The notes under the pieces were generated by a model. That model made no database searches, was not told where the DNA came from, and was given only the letters and a program-made list of their open reading frames with translations. Below are positions 42,616 to 54,111 of a stretch of 64,000 bases of DNA, piece by piece. This stretch comes from Raffaelea ambrosiae (taxonomy: Eukaryota > Ascomycota > Sordariomycetes > Ophiostomatales > Ophiostomataceae), in NCBI GenBank assembly GCA_002778195.1, contig PCDI01000008.1:492655-556654 (forward strand). The letters are read 5' to 3'. The stretch's first letter is position 1. Each line of letters opens with the position of its first letter. The position numbers and the translations under genes were made by a program.

Positions 42616-44913
42616 AGGTGGATAACAAAATGGAAGAGGGGGGCGAGGACGGTTATAGACGAGACACGCAAAGGAGGGGTGTAGGCGACGGAGGAAAAAT
42701 ACGGCATGGGTTTGGTTCTAGACTGCGTAGCCTTGTGTCCCGTTTTGGGGGTGGGCAGGGCTGCCTTGTACATTACAACTGCACATGATCTATCTTACTG
42801 TTGCACACAACGGTTTCGTTGAACGTTGTACGCATACAAGCTTACATTTTCTTTGCTCCATTCATCTTTCAGTTGATCTTCTGGGCGACTCTTTGTGTGG
42901 GGTTGCTTACCTTTTGACTGCCCAGCCAATACAGGGGCGTTCGCCTTCAGGCAGAGTATCCTATGTTGCTCACTTCGGCCGAATTGGACCGCTGACTGAC
43001 AAATGCCGCCGCGGCCACTGTTGTCCTGAGCCAAGCAAAGCAATATTGCCACTGCCACCCACATCTCCCACACGCATCGGATTTGCAAGAATCCCAGCAC
43101 ATAATCCCGTGAGAGCGGAGGATTCGGGCTTGGTGTTAATCCACGGAACTCTGGAGTTAACTGTACCAGGGAAAACATTAGGCCATCATCGACAATGCGG
43201 CCGTTCCTGGTACTTACAGAGCACATTCGGCCCGCTAGCTCGGGGTACCCGTTTTATGACTCTCACCGCTCGGCCGCCTTGAATCTTGCATGCTAGTCTG
43301 GCCCCTAGGTTTTCCAGTGCGGCATCGTACTTTGTAGTCATCAACGGGGCGGCGACCGAATTGTTGGAATCACTACAACCCCGTACTCCCGCAGATGTCA
43401 CGTAGTTACGGCGGCTGTGGTAATACGCCGACTCTTCCTTGGCACAGGATTTCATCGTTGGGCTGGACTGCTTGTTCTTCGGCAGCCCTATTTCAGTGGG
43501 TTCGTTTGTTTGTGTTGGGGTTGCCCTCTTTGGTTTTTGGCTCGGACGTCGGTATTCGCGAATTACCGGATTCGGCCTCGCATGTCATGTATGGTGCGTG
43601 CGGTCTCCACTTTTCTCGCCTCTTCGCGCTTTCCACCAAGTGCGCGAGAAATTGGCCAAACATTAGGCAGGTGTTCCGCACGGATGGCTGCGCGCATGCC
43701 TGTAAGCACATTCTGCCCTTCAGAGGGAAGGAGTTCCGTTGCCTTATGAAAAATAAAAAATAAAAAATAAAAAATAAAAAACCAGCCCGACATACGGAGT
43801 TACGTCGTAGTCAAGAAAAATGCCGACGAGCTTCAATCTGAGCAGGAGCAGCCTCCGGGGTGGAGAACCAGAAAGAAAATACAAATAAAACACCGAGTTC
43901 TCAGGGGCAACCAGCCGCAAACCCCGTGCACTATCCCTGGAGCGCATATCAAACGAGCATGAAGCCGCTGGAACTGCTGGACCATGGGCCCAGCACAGGG
44001 AACTAGAGCCTCCCGTGCGCGCTATAGCGGAGTTTATTTTGCGGGGTTACTGGCATCCAAGCATGTGGCGATACCAGGCTTGACTGGTAATATTAATGTC
44101 ACAACAAACATCGCCAAAGACGCATGGCTGGCCTGCTGCCGCGCTCATTCTCCGTAGCCATGAGCTAGTCTAATCGACACCTTCAGCCTGCGCGTGACAA
44201 ACACTGTAAAGGCCGTATACCAACTGTGCACCCACTACTTTCTGCACCCACTCCCGCTTGATCCTCTCAGGATTTGTTTCATCTCGGACTTGCACCTTAG
44301 GCCCGAACGACGAGTCATGTACAGGCCGCACCCCCCTCCCGTTTGTCTGGCGCCTTTGCTCGGAATCCCGTGGACTGCGCGGAGAAAACCCCCCCTCCGA
44401 TTCTTACATATGGTTGGTGGTACCCCCTGGGAATGATAAAAAAACTCTCCAGGATATATATAACGACCCTGTGCTGCTGTTGTTGGCAAACCAGCTCATC
44501 CAACTGACAGATTCTGTCTATCAGATTGCCAGAGCCGCCCGCACGTCAGTCACCCTTGGTCGTCTCCAACCTGATTGCCCTTGTTGCACCTTTCGATCTC
44601 AATCACACCTTCTGGGACTTAACCATTCTCAGCAACCATTCCTACATGCGGAGGGCCACACACCCCCCCCTGTGTGTCGTCTTAGTATTTGAAGGGCCCC
44701 GTCCCACATCCCGATCCAATCCAGTAATTTATTTTCTTCGTCTTCTCCGCCATTTGTCCTTTTTCGTCGCAGCGTGCCAAGATCCGACTTACAAGACCTC
44801 CACACGCGCAAGCATCACCATCGGCGCCTCAACTGGCCGAGGATTGCCGCTTTCGGGCAGTTTCCACGCTTCATTCGAACACTTTTCTCTCTTATCGGGT
44901 GCCAAACAAGGCT
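42616..44913. other. 2.3-kb gene-free region
   Basis: Only short, overlapping frames are present. It contains an A5-6T tract at 43749-43781 and C-runs near 44332 and 44663. The last 150 bp likely form the leader of the MFS transporter gene. I see no gene or known repeat. Confidence 0.5.
43749..43781. repeat. (AAAAAT)n tract
   Basis: About five copies of AAAAAT. Similar tracts occur at 29577-29603 and 31468-31500. Flanking sequences are not shared, so they are either independent microsatellites or tails of retroposed copies. Confidence 0.7.
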
Positions 44914-46668
44914 ATGGCATCCGCCCGACCAGACGGTCACGTTTCAAACTCGTCTACCGACACTCTGCAGGACGTTCGCGACATGGCAGCCCAGAACACT
45001 TCAGAAAAACCGGCCGCTGGCCACGACGGGGCGGATGCGGCGCCCTATGCAGTGCGTCGCCACTCGACAGCGTCATCACGCCGCCGACTAGAACGCATCG
45101 AATCGCAGAACAAGGAGACCGACGCCAACATGTATCCGGAACCCAACAACGTGGTGGAGGCCGACCTCGAACGGGCCGGGTACGAGCCCGAAGAGTCGGA
45201 CGGCACGCTCAGGGAGAAGGCCGATGGGGGCGCTGGTGCCGCCGGCGGTGCTGCTGGTAGTGGCGCCCCCGCAGAAGGGGGTGGTGGCCCACCGGCGGGT
45301 GGCCCACCGCCCGGCATGCGCCCCGCTGACTTCCCCGACGGCGGCCGCGCAGCCTGGACCGTCGTGTTTGGCGGCTGGTGCGGGCTGTTCTGCACGTTTG
45401 GGCTGATCAACTGCATTGGCACGTTCGAAGCGTACTATGTGAGCGGCCCGCTCCGCGGCTACGACCAGGGCACGGTCAGCTGGATCCTGTCGCTGGAGGT
45501 GTTCATGATGGTGTTTGGCGGTCTGGTGTTTGGACGCGTCTTTGATTTGTACGGCGCGCGGTACCTGATCGTGTGCGGCAGCATTGTGTACGTGTTTGGC
45601 CTCATGATGACCAGCCTGTGCACGGAGTACTACCAGTTCATACTGGCGCAAGGCTTCTGTGCGGCGATCGGGTCGTCCGCCATCTTCAACGCCTGCAACT
45701 ACTCGGTCATCTCGTGGTTCTTCCGCAGGCGCGCCGCCGCGCTCGGCATCATGGTGTCGGGCTCGTCGCTCGGCGGCGTGATCCTGCCCATCATGCTGGA
45801 CCAGCTCACCGCCAAAATCGGGTTTCCCTGGGCGCTGCGCACGGTCGCCTTCATGTTCCTCGGCATGCTCATCATCTGCTCGGTGACAGTGACCTCGCGG
45901 CTGCCGCCGCGGCCCAGGAAGTTCGTCCTGGCCGAATACCTACGGGGCTTCCGCGAGCCGGCGTACACGCTGACCATCATTGCCAACTTTCTGTTTTTCT
46001 GGGGCATGTTTTTGCCCTTCAACTACATCACCTTGCAGGCGGAGGCGGCTGGTCTGTCCGAGAAGGTGGTGCCCTACCTTTTGTCGATCATCAACGCAGT
46101 GAGGTGAGTTTTTCTTGTTGTGGCTGTTCTTCGTGTTGCTCTGAAGCGCCCACTTTTGCGTGTGTTTTGTTATCATTCAGTGACTGCTCGTTCCTTTTCC
46201 TTTGTCTATTGTGCTCATCGCTGCTAACATACCCATAGCATTGCTGGTCGTATCTTGCCCGGCATTCTCGCTGATCACATCGGCCGGTATAATGTGACGA
46301 TTTTCATCTGCGCATTCTCTGCCATCATCTCACTCGCCCTGTGGATCCCGGGAACGAATACCGGCGGTATTATCGCTTACGCAATTCTCTTTGGCTTCAG
46401 CTCTGGTGCCTTCATCAGCCTGGCACCGAGCCTGATTGCGCAGATCTCCGATATTCGACAGATTGGTGTGCGGACGGGCACGTCGTTTGCCATACAGGGC
46501 TTCGGCGCTCTGACGGGTGCCCCTATTGCGGGTGCTATTATCACCCATCAAAATGGAAGCTACGTGGGCATGCAGCTCTTCTGTGGTTTCACCATGCTGG
46601 CCAGTGTCGTTGTTTACGTCTTGGCGCGGTTTGTACAGGTTGGATTTGCTCCTACCAAGAAGATCTAA
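44914..46668 (+). CDS. MFS monocarboxylate-type transporter
   Basis: Exons 44914-46103 and 46239-46668 with a 135-bp intron (GTGAGT, branch GCTAAC, TAG) give 539 aa. Residues 1-135 are a hydrophilic, Gly/Pro-rich cytoplasmic tail. The rest shows about twelve hydrophobic helices starting at WTVVFGGWCGLFCTFGL. Signature-like segments are GSSAIFNACNYSVISWFFRRRAAALGIMVSGSSLGG and, in exon 2, AGRILPGILADHIGRYNV. Arrangement and motifs match fungal monocarboxylate transporter-like (MCT/MCH) members of the major facilitator superfamily. Substrate cannot be inferred. Plasma-membrane location is likely. Confidence 0.9.
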
Positions 46669-48606
46669 AGATGCTTCTGGCGAGCAAACAAGTGGAAAAG
46701 GGCAATTAATTGGAGAACAATTACACGGAAAGGAGGAGAAACATTGAAGGGGGTTGCATTCACCTCCGGGTCAGAAGAGCTCTTCTGGTAATAATTATAG
46801 AATACAAACGGGCTGCATTTGTTTAGGGAACTGGTATATTAGAGCGGGCTTCCGATGTGGAACAACAACAAGTCGGGATAGATGTTTCACACTTCAAAAT
46901 ACCAGATAGAAGTGTGCCAGCAGGTAGCCAGCAGAGCTGTATTTGGTTCAGCTTAGGTTGCAGAGGATGCTGGCAACTCGCGTGGGTTTGGTCTATGGCT
47001 GGCGTTCATGAGTACATGCACATTCCTCGACGGGTCATCTATAAGAGATATTCATCTATACCTATTCAAAACTTACACTTCTCCTTCTGGACTTTCCAAA
47101 TAGCTTATTTTTTAACTTTTATAATCTCACCTGTCTATTTAAATAGTTTTCATGACCAACCCAGTCGAGTATGGATCTCATCACACTATTGTAATGACAT
47201 TCCAAACATTCCAAACGGAACCAGCAGACCCCCCCAAAATGCCGAAATTCAGTGTCATCACCGACTACAAAAGCTTCTACCGTATTTGTAGCGTGCCCAC
47301 TTACTGGCAGTCCAGTCCACATTACATTGACGACATCTCGCCATGGCAGCAATCTCTACAAGCTCGCGCGTTTCAATTCTGCATCTGGGTAGAGGCTGCT
47401 TCCCAAGCTAGCAGAAAGAATATCAAATGCGATCGCGTGTAGACTGGGCACTCCAGACTTTGTTTCGCCTTGTGTCGGGTCCCTGATCAGCCCTACGTTG
47501 GCGATTCTAGGAGCCGTACTGTGTTATTATGGTCGCCTGCCTAAAGATTTCCTGATTTCCCCTCTGGACCCCATAGCTGTTTGCGGAGGTCCCCACATAT
47601 GCTAACGCTGGCCAATGGGAAGCTTCAGCCTATTGCCCCTTTTGGTTTTGGGGTTATTTGTTTTTTGAAAGGACCAGTCTTTTTTTTTTTTTTTTTTGGG
47701 TTGAATTTTTTTAAATCCACATACATTTTGCCTGTGGTTTTTTTTTCTGCTCATCTGCTGTTTTTCTTTTTCTTTTCTTTTTCTTTTCATTTTGTTTCCC
47801 CTCTCCCTCTTTCTACACCCCCGAATCCCCCCCTTTTCCTCCTCTCCCTTTCGTAGCTTCCCCGTCGCGTGAACGGCGACCGACAAAAAATAGAAGCAGA
47901 ACAAAGGAGGAGCAAAACAAGAAGCTCTTTCCTTCTTTGCTGCATGCTCCCATCGCATTTCGCTACCACTTTACTTCTCTTTTCGCACCCACCTTCCCCC
48001 TGTCATTAGGTGTCTACGGGCAGCTCCGTTTGTATTGGCCCATCTGCCGCCGGCCTTGACTGCAGTGCCTGAGACCCCCAGGTCGTGTTCACGTCATCCG
48101 CATACCCCCCCCTTCCCCATCTCCAGTGCCGGAAGCCTGATTCTTTGGTCGCATAGTTCCAAGTCACGAAACAGCCTTTTTTTTTTGCTACTTTTCTTTC
48201 TTTCTTTTCTTTCACACACCCAAAGACCCCCTCTTTCCCCACGCCCCACCCTACCGCCTTTTTTATCTTATTATTCTATTTTTTGGGGCAGTCGCCTTAC
48301 CTTTTTTTTTTCTGCCTGTTTTTTTTCTTCTTTCTTTTCCTGCTTTCTCCTCGTTTCATCTTTTTTTCTTCCTTTTACTGGCCTGATTCCCGTCGGCCTG
48401 CGGCCAAATGCAGAACGAAAGCCAGCCATAAAATAAATAAAAGAGGTCCGACATACGACTCGGGTCACCTGTGCCGAAAAGAAAAGGAAACACAGAAAAG
48501 AGCACAGATAGTGAAAAGAAAGAAAGGAAAGGGACGACCAAAAAAAGAAAACCAACCCCAAGTCAACCAAAGACATACACGGTAACTGTACATAACACGT
48601 CGTCAA
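46669..48606. other. Gene-free region with pyrimidine-rich tracts
   Basis: About 1.9 kb. T-runs occur near 47680-47765 and C/T-rich stretches at 47765-47860 and 48160-48370; an A/G-rich stretch at 48475-48550 precedes the next start codon. No gene is supported. The final few hundred bases probably form a long leader for the AT-hook protein gene. Confidence 0.5.
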
Positions 48607-50644
48607 ATGGCTCCACGAGGTCGGCCTCCGGGTCGTAAGGCGGCTCTGCCCACCCGACAGCAACAGCCAGACCAGAAGCAGAAGACACCCAAGACACCCA
48701 AGGCGGTGCAGGCACTCAAGAAAGCGTCCGCAGCCAGTGCAAGCCGCACAACACCGTCCTCTGCGGCCCAGGAGATCCACGTGGCCCCGTCGCCCGAGGA
48801 CAAGGCCAAGGACAAGCAGGACAAGCCGGACAAGAAGAAACAGAGGCAGCAGGCCTTTGCAGTCCAGCGGGAGCCGTCCGAATCTCCGCGAATGGTATGA
48901 GTGCATCTCTTCGCGTGTTTCATAGCGTGCCATCTATTCTGTCTTCCTTCGCTCTTTCTTTGTTCTTTTCTTTTTTTCTTTCTCTTTCCGTCCCCTTGCG
49001 CTCCTTCTCTATCCGTCTGTTTCCAAATTTGTCCCCCACGCTGCCACCAGCTCGGCGAGGCCCCCATCAGACATATCTCTTCCCTCTGCTCTGACAACCT
49101 TAATTGCCGAGGCCTCCCCCTGCCTGTTGCCCTGTCTATTCTTGTTCTCTTTTATAGTCCCGCGTATGGCGTGACCGTTCATCCGCCTGTTCACATCCAC
49201 CTCAAAGAACAAACAACGCTGACCAAACACACAAAAACATGAAGGAGGAGCCAAAGGACACCCCAACACAGACGCAGACTAGGCAATCAACACCAGTCGC
49301 GCCGGCCGAGACATCGCAGCTACCACCTGATGAGGACGCCGTTTCAGACAGCAACTCCATCATGATCACGAGGGCGTCACCGTTGCTGGCACCAGACGCC
49401 ACACCAGCCCCAGCCGCCAACGGTGACAACAGCACCATCAGCTTGGGCACAGGTGCTGGCACCAGCGGCCGCAGCGTTCCCCGAGCAGCCCGTCACTTGG
49501 CCGGGGGCGGCTATGCCTCGCCCAGCATCGACCTCGATGCCATCAGCTACCGCCAAATGATCGAGGACATTGACGCCTATAACGTCGACCTCGACTTTTG
49601 CCTTTCACAGCTGGCTCAGAGCGATCTCACCCCGCAAGAAATGCGCACGCTGCAGCTGCGCCGTCTCGATCTCAGCCATCAGATTCGCTACTGCCAGCAT
49701 CGCAAAGAAGTCCTCGAGGCTCAGCGCCAGCTAAAGGGCGGCCGACCGCTGTCGCGCACGCTGCCGCCGTCTATGCGGGGACAGCTCACGAATGGAATGA
49801 ACGGCGCATCGGCCCTCGGCTACCAAGTCAACGGCGTGGCTGCTGCTGCAAACGGCGTCAAACGGACGGCCAACGGTGTGACTAAGAAGCGCCTGTTGCC
49901 TGCCAGTCCCGAGGACCGCAACGGGACCCCGACAACAGCTTCTGCGGCGCCGGCCAGTGCCAGTGGCGGACCAGTACCGTTTAAGCGCCCGCGGGCCGTG
50001 TCGGAGATGAGTGGCCAGGACACGATCAGCATCCACAGCACGGGCAGCGCAGTCGGCGGCAGTGGCCGAGCTGGATCCGACGACATTGAGATGACGGCGG
50101 TCCACAGCCATGTTCAGCCCCACCACCACTACCCGTACCTGGGAGGAGATGCCGACGACGTCAATAGCGACGATGCCGCTGGCTCACCTTCGAGCTCTCT
50201 TCAACGGCTGGGCTTCTGGAAGTGCCGGCTGTGTCTGTCGGAGAAGTACCTGATGGCAGGGCCCGGCCGCCAGCCGAACGCTCCTTCCAAGTGGCCCCTG
50301 AAGGACATGGGCAAGCTGATGTCGCACTACTTTGACATGCACACAGAGCACGAGCCGGACGAGCGGTGTGCTGAGCTTGGCGATGCTCTGGACAGAAACA
50401 GTAAGTCACAGGCAGACGTTCCTGCCCTCGCCGTCCTCCTATGTCCTGCCAAATGTCTACGTTCTGTATGCATACTAATCACACTCCAGGGGGTCCGTTT
50501 GAGTATTGGCTGCGGAAGTCGCGGGCACAAAAGATCACTGATCGAACAGTGATTGATCAGATGATCGAGGAGCTGCAGGATGGACGCGTCCCCAAGATGC
50601 TACGGGATCTGTGTCGCGCTGCGGCCGCGTTTCCAGGCGCGTGA
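48607..50644 (+). CDS. AT-hook and zinc-finger-like nuclear protein
   Basis: Three exons, 48607-48894, 49245-50400 and 50490-50644, give 532 aa. The first intron is long (350 bp, GTATGA...AAG, branch CTGAC); the second is 89 bp (GTAAGT, branch ACTAAT, CAG). Exon 1 opens with MAPRGRPPGRK, an AT-hook-like DNA minor-groove motif, followed by basic Lys/Gln-rich sequence. The middle has a helical stretch (MRTLQLRRLDLSHQIRYCQHRKEVLEAQRQ, about 220-250). Near 425-465 is CRLC...HYFDMH, a C2H2-like arrangement with long spacing. The C-terminus is conserved-looking (FEYWLRKSRAQ, VPKMLRDLCRAA). It is probably chromatin-associated. An ATG at 49239 could start a shorter separate gene if exon 1 is not joined. 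Confidence 0.65.
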
Positions 50645-53600
50645 GGGATAACTAGTTGGGGTTACAGAGTACCAGAGTGCGAGAGAGACGAAGAGAAGGT
50701 TCTTGATTATCTGACTTTCTCGAAATTTTTTTTTTTTGGTTCATCGATTTATGCTATCTTCCTCTCGGCTTCATGTCTCTCTTTTTTATTTGTCTGGCCA
50801 CCAGTTCCCTCCTGCTACATGGAATATTCCCTTTTCCCTCCTCTGGTACCTTTGTCCTGTCCTGCCTTGAGGCAAGAGGCATCTTTTTTTTTCTTTTTTC
50901 TTTCTTTCCATCCATTCGATTTTTTTTGGCTTCGTCTTTGTATACGAGTACGAGGCGGTTGGCGTTCAGTTTTTTTTTCAAGTTCTGGTTGGCGGTTGAA
51001 TCTAGAGAAGGACAAAGGAGCCAGGTCGGGGCATGACCGGGGTTCGGCGATTCGGGAGCAGTGACGGGCAAAGGGAGGGAAAGCAAGCGGTCGGGCGGTG
51101 CTTGAAGTGACTGGAGTGCTCGAACGCGTGCCTGTCAGGGTAACCAGGAGGACGGCATCTGATGCAAGGGCAGACAGCTTTGATCGTGACTAAAATAGCA
51201 CTTCCAACAGACCTTGCTACCTCTTGAGACTCTTTCATGCCCTTTGTGATTTTACGGTTTCACGGCGTGCACATACCATCCGGCAAAACTTCCGGCAAGA
51301 CTTTTGGTCAGCGTAGTGGTGCTTTGTTTAGAAATGGACATTTCTTATTCTGGGAGTGACGGGAGCCTGGTTCTAGAATGTCGTTGGAACAGCTTCCCTG
51401 CCTGCATATTGATATCTGGCTACATGGGCCAGCTATGGCTGGCCAATGGCCACGTGCCTCGGACGACCTGCGGCTCACAGAATTAGTCATATCAGACCTC
51501 AAAGGTCTGACTTTGAATCCATATCATGGGTGTATTTGGTACGGATAGAACAGAGTGGCTGGTGTGGCACCGGCCGTCCCGGTCTGTCCGGATGAACTTT
51601 GACAAAGACGGTGCACAAATACGACGAAGCTAGCTACATCCAATGATATTGCAGCGAAGCTATCCCGCACCAGTATCGGATCAAGCTTGCTTTTCCCAGG
51701 TGTTCGTCAAGTCTGGGAAGTCTCCACCGGCAGATTGTGCGATGCATGCTCCATCGATGCGTGGGATGATGCGTGCGTTCATCTCTTGATCCCGTTGACG
51801 CTGGCTGGCTCTGTTGATACAGGTAGTCAGGTTGCCTTGGTTCTGTCCTGCGCGTCTGAACGGCGTTCCCCGGAAGCTTTCCCCAGAAATCTGGAGGTGT
51901 CGCATTCTTCAACCAAGGAAGGGAAGCCACCGGTCAAAGATAACAGAATCCCGCATTCTTTCCAGCGAGAATAGTTCACTTCAGAGTCGAGTGACTCGTC
52001 CTCTGCCCCAGCTCACCTCTATTGTCCTCTTGGCTTAATCGAAGCAGCTTCCCTAGTGCTTTCATGATCAATATACGTAATGGATGCTGCATCTCGCTTG
52101 CTATTCGAGAAGAACCACCGCATCCTTGTATGTTTGTTCTCGGTTCGTCGGTTGGTCTGATCGTTTTTTGCTTTGGCAGCTTCCTTACACGGTAAGGAGA
52201 GAAATGCACGCCGGCTCGCTAGCTTGGGCTGTTTAAAGTGGGAACAGCCAAATTCCTAAGATGTTCTCCGCGCATTCTTCGACCTCCGTGAGTGCGTGTT
52301 ATTCTGCTCTTATTCCTTGCGCCTTATCAATGCTGCTATTTCATCACGTCAAGTCGGGCATTTAGTTCGAGTTTGGGGTGTTTGGTGGGCTGCACAGACG
52401 ATTTCTGCTGCTACTCGTGCACCATAGTGCGGCGCCCGCGGCTTGGGCTTCACTTGGCTCTTTTTTTTCTATTTTTTTTTTCCTTTGGCTGGGCTGCAGT
52501 AACGCCCACCCCGCTGCGATTCCCCGCCAGTCAAGCTTTTTCTTCTGCTTCGCTGACGTTTGTGACGGCTCACTCCCCCCCAAAGTGCCAGTAACGTCGA
52601 ATCTCAAGCCTCTCACGCGTATTGAGGCGCTCTTTCCGTATTCTCCGAACTGGCAGCGGCTGGTACCTTCCCAAGGTTGCAATCCGACCCCTGGCAGCAG
52701 GCAGCGACGACCGACAGGTTACAACGGCCAAATGGCTCGCACATGCCTAATTGGGCAATGGCCATCAATGCAAGCACACCACCCAACAGCGCAGTAGCAG
52801 CTCTTCTATTCACGTCATATCGCGCACATAGCGACAACAACTGCGCCCGAATAACTGCCGCCATTTCTTCCACTTGGCCACTCCTTCTGCTGTCCTTCTT
52901 CTTTTTTTCTAGCCTCGCCTGTCGCGCGCCTGCATGTGGGGACACGCTGAATAGCGCGAGAGCCGACATGCGTCTACAGTGCAGCAACCAAGACCGAATC
53001 TGATCAACGGCGCGCACTCTGAGTGTTTCAAATGAAGCTATCATCATTTCCCAACGCATCTCAAATGGTTCGACTGGCGTTTTCCGAATTTTCATATCCT
53101 AACGAGGCAAGTTGCTTGCTGCTGCAGTCAATTCCCACAAAAGGAAGTAGGAAAGACAGCAGAGAAGAAGCACCTAAAAACCAAAACAAATAAAGACGCA
53201 AGGAGAACATCGACATGCGTGGTCGATACACAATTGTAAGAATTCGGGGCCAAACTCGCCGATGCCCAGAAGAGTAAGCTATGGCCCTGTCCGAACCATG
53301 GTTCGCTAATGCACGGGTCAGCGTATCTCCCCCTGCGATGTGTATGCCCATCTCTTTTGGGGAGGTAGGTACCCTGCGCAAATGCAATACTCCAGTGGAC
53401 AATCCTAACTGCTTGCTATTGTCTAAAAGAGGGGGCTGTTGATGTCGATCGGCCAGCAGATGGGTCCTTCCTGAGTGGTAGTCTCCACACGCGGCAACCC
53501 TGTAGAGTGGTGATAACTACTCGTCCTATGTAACTGCCAAAAACCAAACACATGCTACCTGCATTCCCACCACAAGCGCGCTCTGCATCCCCACAACCAA

Positions 53601-54111
53601 CATGCGATGCTTTTCCGCCCGAAACCTTGGGCGAGCCATTGTACCGTGGTCTCGGCCAATATGTAGCGGCCGCGTGCGACAAAAGGACAATGGTACATGT
53701 GTGACGATGCAGGAGACAAGCGCACTAAAAAGAGGATCATCCGTACTTTGCGTATCGTACTTGTCGTCTGGTGGATGGACGGACAGGGGTCCTCATCTGG
53801 GATCGGCTGCAGCTGGGGACCCTGTGATATCACTTCTCCCCGTCATAGCTACACGGAATGGCGACTAGGACCACGCATCCCGCCGTCCGCCAGGTCCCTG
53901 TCAGTCGGTTGCTCGGTGGGCCTGGTCTGTGAAGCTTGTCCATATAAACAGGCACGCTCCTGTCGATCCGCTCCTTCCCTCCACGGTCGGTTTCTTGGCT
54001 CTGTACTCCAGGTCTGCTCCTTCTTCTTTCCACGGCTCCTTCTGGTCCCTTTTGCAAATCTGACCCTTTGGACATCTGGACTCTTGGGACACACTTCACC
54101 CAGTCTCCATC
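50645..54111. other. 3.5-kb gene-free region
   Basis: The longest gap in this half of the window. Open frames are short; a minus-strand frame at 52613-53095 has no domain and a composition unlike its neighbours. T-runs occur near 50728, 50885 and 52460. The last 200 bp form the probable leader of the sedolisin gene. Non-coding RNA or decayed elements are possible but not visible by eye. Confidence 0.5.

Noticed and set aside
52613..53095. Minus-strand open frame of 160 aa in the 50.6-54.1 kb gap
   Set aside because: No domain, no splice context and mixed composition; not distinguishable from chance.
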